A stretch of DNA of 10,479 nucleotides, from NCBI GenBank assembly GCA_049511115.1, contig JBEKYH010000138.1, positions 1-10,479 of the forward strand. Direction: 5' to 3'. Shown here one piece after another: positions 7,201 to 10,479 of the stretch (position 1 is its first letter; each line of letters opens with the position of its first letter). This DNA comes from JBEKYH01 sp049511115 (GTDB lineage: Bacteria > Planctomycetota > Phycisphaerae > Tepidisphaerales > Tepidisphaeraceae). Made by a program: the position numbers and the translations under genes. The notes below the pieces were generated by a model. It had not been told where the DNA came from. It made no database searches and saw only the letters and a program-made list of their open reading frames with translations.

Positions 7201-7767
7201 GAACGATCTCATCGCCAATAGCAGGCGAAGGTCAGGGTCGAGGCGTTGTTGGCCGAGGAAGGCGGTGTAGTCGCCGAAGATGAGTTGCAAATCGGCGATC
7301 TTTTCGGCCAGTGTGTCGGACGCCGACGATTGCGGCAGGCGCGTGTGCAGGGTGGCGACATCAGCGCCGCCGCGTTGGAGTTCGTCGAGAGCGGAGTCGA
7401 ACTCGGCGGCCAGTCCGGCATGAGAGGCGGCGGATTTGAAGAAGCGAAGCTGGCCCTGGCGCTGGCGGAGGAATCGGCCCAGCAGAATCCGCCGGCCGGT
7501 GCGAGTGACCTGCGGCGCGGATGCGGCGCCGGTTTCTTCCAGGACCTGATTGCAGAGTTGTTCAAATGACAGAACGCGCACGCGGAAGAAGCCCTGTCGG
7601 CCGCCGCCGCAGCAGAGATCGCGCTGGGTTTGAAACGTGGCCTGCCGGGGGACGAGCCAGAGGATCGCTGAGCCGAGCGGCTGGTCGCGGCAGGCGGCGA
7701 GCGTTTGCTCGCGGCACCAGTGAGTTTTTCCCGCCCCAGCGCGGCCTATGATGAACTGCGCGCTCAT
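4243..7767 (-). CDS. addB: AddB-type helicase/nuclease subunit, Fe-S nuclease domain
   Basis: This is the B subunit of an AddAB-type complex, which resects double-strand DNA ends for recombinational repair. It has 1174 residues, close to the family's usual length. It opens with Walker A GRAGAGKT (8-15); an FIDGYLHFT stretch matches the family's DGF-FT motif. The C-terminal nuclease domain has the four cysteines expected for a 4Fe-4S cluster: C824 in RACPFQHF and C1139, C1142, C1148 in PCSHCHYRDVC. GEIDRVD (963-969) and IIYDYR (978-983) match the nuclease core, with Q1002 downstream. R983 replaces the usual lysine of the PD-(D/E)XK motif. Residues about 711-751 are translated from an inserted palindromic repeat. 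The start is uncertain: ATG at 7767 lies just before the Walker A strand, while a GTG at 7803 would add 12 residues; neither has a clear Shine-Dalgarno. No addA is seen beside it. The rhomboid gene is divergent. Confidence 0.9.
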   Translation of the reverse strand: MSAQFIIGRAGAGKTHWCREQTLAACRDQPLGSAILWLVPRQATFQTQRDLCCGGGRQGFFRVRVLSFEQLCNQVLEETGAASAPQVTRTGRRILLGRFLRQRQGQLRFFKSAASHAGLAAEFDSALDELQRGGADVATLHTRLPQSSASDTLAEKIADLQLIFGDYTAFLGQQRLDPDLRLLLAMRSFDQCALLQNATVFIDGYLHFTQRERRLICSLARICPAVHVSLTMDSRSTLLANPHHEPDELGLFHSQETEYRKLYHAFVQDRIKIDPPLLFAQTRRFQTRNLTRLEQWLSSPAIAETSSSSAGVELIEAPDKRAEVDAAARRILELVANGHRYRDITLLVRQLDEYQDLLDAAFAEHRIPFFTDHRRGASHHPLIQFIRAAFSAAASPWHPDAMNTLIKTGLCGLTAAEADELENNLILRDIRRDAWTKIAAATTAETTPSAEDKLRGRIGELFSPFITALNFGPLTVRQICDSLFSLFERCGIRQTHARWIADAKASASHQQAQEHQQVWSELLALFRQLLDLLGDERLTLADFQATLDAALETFDLAIAPPTVDQLLVGQIDRTRPPAVKVAIILGLSNGQFPLSPPPQPIFSDADRDALAGVANLEPDTRRQALNEEFLGYFAFTRPSHLLIAMRPAADDSGRKLAPGSLWRKLQTRLGIQIERLAEKSDSSNPAGISTPRQLLSGLMRWARSPALVPNSPSPCTQGEGRGEGSSDSADGVGKAKGDPHPNPLPEYMERGQHKTSDGETAWPALYQWLAERAARSDDIYRLRRLAWPALKYNNDAKLSRTTAAQLFPIPLRTSAHQLEVFRACPFQHFARYGLQLSPRAAASSDAQQIAHACRHAMSRLLHKLLARQTDWCAMNPNQLRHFLHQLAVATAAEQTGASPPSARDRHLIDRIESALTQIVAAQKAASQRSEFRPADAAVRFGDSGRLPPLEINTPAGNRVLFSGEIDRVDLPPDGRAAIIYDYRMRAGALALAEVYHGLRLTQAVHLLAWSQAPHKTPSRPAAALTVPIRRDAQDKKPHDAIQPDDPRFVLQFKPRGIINEQFAPDMDSGMQPSRYSDVLALYVSKESEFGMRSRTDVAAPAEFNGLLNHARRILARLADEIVGGKIDVLPYKLGTQTPCSHCHYRDVCRFQTTDRHDLLGPMNRQTALKIMASI
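5516..5635. repeat. Palindromic repeat inserted in frame within addB
   Basis: Arms at 5516-5554 and 5597-5635 are inverted copies. They share CCCTCTCCATGTACTCAGGG and then GAGAGGG, followed by three changed bases and GGGTGAGGG, so about 38 bases pair almost fully around a loop of about 42 bases. Two of the three differences would be G-U pairs in RNA. Translated in the addB frame the arms read SPSPCTQGEGRGEG and DPHPNPLPEYMERGQ, low-complexity peptides that I recognise from repeat-derived insertions in other genomes. The frame stays open throughout. Confidence 0.85.
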
Positions 7768-7822
7768 GGCGAATTGGTAACGGGCCGAAGAAGAATTGTC
7801 CACGACGGGAAAAGAAAGAATG

Positions 7823-7852
7823 TTTACCGCGAAGACGCGAAGAACGCGAAGG
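7823..7852. repeat. Intergenic repeat arm of the CGCGAAG type
   Basis: ACCGCGAAGACGCGAAGAAC and a further GCGAAGG lie between the divergent addB and rhomboid genes. The sequence matches the arms at 1609-1642 and 4195-4229 almost base for base. No inverted partner is nearby. Because it fills most of the space between the two starts, promoters of both genes must lie around or inside it. Confidence 0.8.
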
Positions 7853-7887
7853 AATTCAAGAGAGTCATCGGATAGGATTCAAATAAT

Positions 7888-8625
7888 ATGGGAATTTACG
7901 ATCGGGATTATATTCGCTCTTCGCCGCGCGGCGGATTTGGCTCGTTCAGCATGATGACGGTCACGACGTGGCTGATCATCATCAATGTCGCGGTCTTTCT
8001 GCTGGATCAGATGCTTGGGGGGAATCAGTTCCATGTTGGGCCGCTTACGGCACTTGGCTGCTTTGCCATGCCCGAAGCCGTGCAGGGGCTGCAATTCTGG
8101 CGATTCATCACGTTTCAATTCCTCCACGCCAACATATCTCACATCTTTTTTAACATGCTGAGCCTCTATTTCTTCGGGCCGATGATGGAAGCGTACCTGG
8201 GGCCGCGGCGGTATCTGGCGTATTACCTGATCTGCGGAATCGCCGGTGGAGTCAGCTTCATGCTGCTGACGTACCTGGGCATTATCGAGGGAGGGTTCCT
8301 CGTCGGCGCTTCAGCCGGGATTTTCGGCATCCTCATTGGCGCGGCGCGGGTCGCACCGGACGCTCGCGTCATGCTGATGTTTCCCCCGATCCCGATGTCA
8401 TTGAAAACCATGGCCTGGGTCTTCGTCGCGATCGCGGCGTATACAGTCTTCACGTCGGGATACAATGCCGGCGGCGAGGCGGCGCATCTCGGCGGGGCCG
8501 TGGTGGGGTTCCTGCTCATCCGCAATGAACGTCTGCTCGATTTCGTCTACCTCCGCCGCCCGCGCATGTCGTTCGGCGGGCGCAGGGCACAATACAAGGA
8601 TTGGAGCAAGGATTACGATCGGTAA
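7888..8625 (+). CDS. Rhomboid family intramembrane serine protease
   Basis: This is a membrane protease of 245 residues that would cut other membrane proteins within or near their transmembrane helices. About six hydrophobic segments are visible, near residues 24-42, 67-98, 108-130, 137-152, 174-190 and 199-212. The active-site signature GASAG is at 140-144, giving the nucleophile S142, and the base is H200 in EAAHLGG. H85 and N89 in HIFFN match the HxxxN of the second helix that stabilises the transition state. So the full catalytic set of the GlpG-type core is present. A short basic, polar tail (RRPRMSFGGRRAQYKDW) ends the protein. The ATG at 7888 directly precedes the conserved N-terminal part; only a weak AGGAT lies about 10 bases upstream. 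It is divergent from addB and followed by a repeat palindrome, so it is probably a single-gene unit. No substrate is suggested by context. Confidence 0.93.
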   Translation: MGIYDRDYIRSSPRGGFGSFSMMTVTTWLIIINVAVFLLDQMLGGNQFHVGPLTALGCFAMPEAVQGLQFWRFITFQFLHANISHIFFNMLSLYFFGPMMEAYLGPRRYLAYYLICGIAGGVSFMLLTYLGIIEGGFLVGASAGIFGILIGAARVAPDARVMLMFPPIPMSLKTMAWVFVAIAAYTVFTSGYNAGGEAAHLGGAVVGFLLIRNERLLDFVYLRRPRMSFGGRRAQYKDWSKDYDR

Positions 8626-8642
8626 GCACGAAAAAGCAGATC

Positions 8643-8722
8643 AACCGCAGAGGACGCAGAGAAGAAAGACAAATCAAAGTCGATTGGAGTTCTGATGAGA
8701 TCTGATTTGCCTCTGCGTCCTC
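8643..8722. repeat. Intergenic palindrome, right arm cut short
   Basis: The left arm starts AACCGCAGAGGACGCAGAG (8643-8661). Its GAGGACGCAGAG pairs with CTCTGCGTCCTC (8711-8722), and CAAATCA (8670-8676) pairs with TGATTTG (8703-8709). The expected continuation TGCGGTT is missing after 8722, where the sequence changes to CGCAATGC. The break coincides with the proposed left end of the mobile element. Confidence 0.8.
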
Positions 8723-8739
8723 CGCAATGCAAACGCCTT

Positions 8740-8764
8740 TTATCTTGTTTTTCTGGCAAGATAA
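8740..8764 (-). other. Hairpin just after the unknown gene
   Basis: TTATCTTG (8740-8747) and CAAGATAA (8757-8764) form a perfect 8-bp stem with a 9-base loop, starting four bases beyond the stop codon on the minus strand. No U-run follows it on that strand, so it is not a classic intrinsic terminator. It could still shape the transcript end or be a subterminal hairpin of the mobile element. Confidence 0.55.
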
Positions 8765-8767
8765 GCC

Positions 8768-10315
8768 TTATGCGGCAAGCTTCGTAACATCGGCGTCACG
8801 TAGGATCAAGGCCGCAGTCATGGTCTGGCGGCCGTCGCCTGTGACCCGGTAGTAGCGCGTGCCGCTCACCTTGTGGATCAGGCCGTGGGCACGCAGCAGG
8901 CGCAGCAGCCGCGTCGTGCGGCCCGATTGCCGGCGCAATTCCCGCTCCTCAAGCGGCCCAGGCGCGCGGCAGGTCTGGCTTGCCCACAGGCATTGGCGCA
9001 GCTCTCGATTCGTAAACCCTTGCAGCAGGAACTCTCCGCTCAGCACCGCCTTAAACACCCGTGCCTCCTCCCGGCTCACTGGACGCAACGCCCGATACGG
9101 CCGTTCCTCTTTCACCACTCGGCGGCTCACCGCGTCCAACAGCGCAGACGCCGGCGCCGGCACATTCACCACTCCAAGCGCCTCCAGATAGCGCTCATTG
9201 GCGGCGCGACTCACTTCCACGCGCCGATCCAGGTCCGCCAACCCAAAACGCATCGGTATCCACCGCATGCGACGAACGCCCTTCCACACCGTCATCCGGC
9301 GGACCTTAAAACGTCTCACATTGTTGATCGTCGTCTCCACCCGCAGAACCGATCCCTCCTTGTCGTACATCTTGATCGAGTTCTCCTCCACCCAATGCTT
9401 TATGCGCACCCCCTCCTCGCGCTCACGAACGTTGGCGATGACTTCTCCGTTAAACAGGCGGTTGGTCCGCCTCCCCAAAAACCGCAGCACGTCGCGGCAA
9501 CTAAATCGTTTGATCGCGTGGTCCAGCAGCGCCGGATAAACCCGCCGCAGCGCCGCGGCGTCTTTGAACATCACGTCGGTGGCATACTCGCTTTCGCGGA
9601 TGCTCCAGTAGTACCCGTGCAGCTTCAGCTCCCGCGGCAGCGGATTGATCCGCCGCGCCAGCACGCCCAGCAGCCGGTCCCACTTGCGGTTTTCCAACTC
9701 CTCCATCATGCGCTGCGCACGCCGCAGATTGTCGATCCGCGTAAAACAATTCCCCCGCTGCTCAAACCCAATCCCCGCGGCCTTCATGCGGCGCCCCAGG
9801 TACTCGCGTCCGTTGACACAAACCTGTATCCCAAACGGCAGCCACGTCGCCAGCCGCACGTGCATCAGCCCAAACTCCCGATCCAGATAATAGAAGTAAA
9901 GGTGCAGGCATTTGCGTTCCTGGGACAGGAACCGGAATTGCCCGCGCTCGTCGCGGCGGATGGAAAAACTCATGCACGGCTCGACACAGCGCAGCACGCA
10001 GACCAGTCCCTCCTCGATCCCATCGCGCTGGGCGATCATCCGGGCCACCTCCTCCTTGGATTGGCTGCTGCTGTAAAGATATTGAAAGGGACGGCCCGCC
10101 GTTTTGGCCAGGGCTTGAGCATGGTTCTTCAACCGTTCCGACAGACTTTCGGCAAAGGCTCCGAAGTCTTTGTACTTCACACCCGCGGCTCCGAGAAATC
10201 GATCCAGGCCTTGGGAGTAACTGATGGATCGGAGCGTTCCGCGAAAGAGAAGGCGATCAAATCCGTGCAGCACCCCGATGACATCTTCCGCATGACGCTG
10301 TACAAATGTTTCCAT
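8768..10315 (-). CDS. Unknown protein, multi-copy-type family with C-terminal winged helix
   Basis: The protein has 515 residues and no signal peptide or membrane segment. I do not recognise a named enzyme, but the opening (ETFVQRHAEDVIGVLHGFDR, then LLFRGTLRSISY) and the block LMHVRLATWLPFGIQVCVNG match a conserved hypothetical family that I recall as occurring in many copies in environmental bacterial genomes. The middle is rich in basic and aromatic residues. It includes NSIKMYDKEGSVLRVETTIN, reminiscent of the YDK...RxE segment of rolling-circle replication initiators; that resemblance is weak inference. The last roughly 90 residues (RELRQCLW, then GRTTRLLRLLRAHGLIHKVS and GTRYYRVT) look like a winged helix-turn-helix, so DNA binding is likely. 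The ATG at 10315 has AGGAG eight bases upstream. Flanking repeat fragments suggest the gene sits in a mobile element. Transposase, Rep-like protein or regulator are all possible. Confidence 0.8.
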   Translation of the reverse strand: METFVQRHAEDVIGVLHGFDRLLFRGTLRSISYSQGLDRFLGAAGVKYKDFGAFAESLSERLKNHAQALAKTAGRPFQYLYSSSQSKEEVARMIAQRDGIEEGLVCVLRCVEPCMSFSIRRDERGQFRFLSQERKCLHLYFYYLDREFGLMHVRLATWLPFGIQVCVNGREYLGRRMKAAGIGFEQRGNCFTRIDNLRRAQRMMEELENRKWDRLLGVLARRINPLPRELKLHGYYWSIRESEYATDVMFKDAAALRRVYPALLDHAIKRFSCRDVLRFLGRRTNRLFNGEVIANVREREEGVRIKHWVEENSIKMYDKEGSVLRVETTINNVRRFKVRRMTVWKGVRRMRWIPMRFGLADLDRRVEVSRAANERYLEALGVVNVPAPASALLDAVSRRVVKEERPYRALRPVSREEARVFKAVLSGEFLLQGFTNRELRQCLWASQTCRAPGPLEERELRRQSGRTTRLLRLLRAHGLIHKVSGTRYYRVTGDGRQTMTAALILRDADVTKLAA

Positions 10316-10378
10316 GGCGTTGCTCCTGTGGGACGGTCAGTGATTCGCAACACGTACCGTAACCCAAAGGGCAACGCC
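10316..10378 (-). promoter_or_regulatory. Leader with ribosome site and possible masking stem
   Basis: On the minus strand AGGAG (10327-10323) lies eight bases before the ATG at 10315. The GCAACGCC between them (10323-10316) is the exact complement of GGCGTTGC in the leader (10378-10371). An 8-bp stem would therefore fold over the space between ribosome site and start codon and touch the last base of AGGAG. This could reduce translation of the unknown gene, as is often the case for transposition proteins. The folding is inferred. Confidence 0.4.
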
Positions 10379-10422
10379 TTTCATCGTTTTGGTTGCGGCC
10401 ACGCGACGCGCGCCCGCGCCAG

Positions 10423-10479
10423 GTCCTCTGCGCCTCTAGGTCGCTACTGCGACCGGGCGGTGAATATTCTGTCTTATGC
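10423..10479. repeat. Intergenic repeat arm with 19-base hairpin insert
   Basis: GTCCTCTGCGCCTCT (10423-10437) and GCGGTGAAT (10457-10465) are the two parts of a typical arm end. They are split by AGGTCGCTACTGCGACCGG (10438-10456), in which GGTCGC and GCGACC form a perfect 6-bp stem. The window ends before any partner arm. The left edge is the proposed right junction of the mobile element. Confidence 0.75.

Larger units (their letters stand above)
8723..10422 (-). mobile_element. Candidate undescribed mobile element carrying one gene
   Basis: This block holds the 515-residue unknown gene with about 45 bases downstream and 107 bases upstream of it. GTCCTC occurs immediately on both sides (8717-8722 and 10423-10428). 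Joining the flanks over one GTCCTC gives CTCTGCGTCCTCTGCGCCTC, a normal-looking arm of the intergenic repeat. This is what an insertion with a 6-bp target duplication would leave. No clear terminal inverted repeats are visible. Instead, GCAAACGCCTTTTATC near the left end (8729-8744) resembles GCAACGCCTTTCATC near the right end (10371-10385) in direct orientation. Because GTCCTC is part of a repeat common between genes, chance juxtaposition cannot be excluded. Confidence 0.45.

Noticed and set aside
8740..8764. Rho-independent terminator for the unknown gene
   Set aside because: The 8-bp stem is real, but no T-run follows on the transcribed strand and the stem is AT-rich. It is kept only as a hairpin.

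Overview
The window looks like chromosomal DNA of a GC-rich bacterium, most plausibly a member of the Planctomycetota or a similar environmental lineage. That assignment is inference. It rests on three things: gaps between genes filled with palindromes built from repeating 'CGCAGAGGACGCAGAG' and 'CGCGAAGACGCGAAG' units, a four-heme periplasmic cytochrome of a kind I associate with that phylum, and a roughly 515-residue protein of a family I recall as multi-copy in such genomes. No rRNA, tRNA or CRISPR array was seen.

Layout. Positions 1-1535 (minus) hold most of an ABC exporter half-transporter that runs off the left edge before its Walker B motif. Positions 1775-3094 (minus) encode a secreted tetraheme cytochrome c with a promoter-like site near 3214-3241. 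Positions 3095-4020 contain no convincing gene but include a dense run of short hairpins (about 3664-3990) and an imperfect 18-bp direct repeat. Positions 4243-7767 (minus) encode an AddB-type helicase/nuclease subunit that carries an in-frame palindromic repeat and an arginine where the nuclease lysine is expected. Positions 7888-8625 (plus) encode a rhomboid serine protease, divergent from addB. Positions 8768-10315 (minus) encode the multi-copy-type unknown protein with a probable C-terminal winged helix.

The genes do not form an obvious pathway. They are single transcription units separated by repeat palindromes. The most interesting structure is the right-hand block. The unknown gene and its flanks (about 8723-10422) seem to sit inside one of the intergenic repeats: both sides carry GTCCTC, and removing the block restores a plausible repeat arm. 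This suggests an undescribed mobile element with a 6-bp target duplication. Two copies of the intergenic repeat also carry a 19-20 nt insert at the same internal position.
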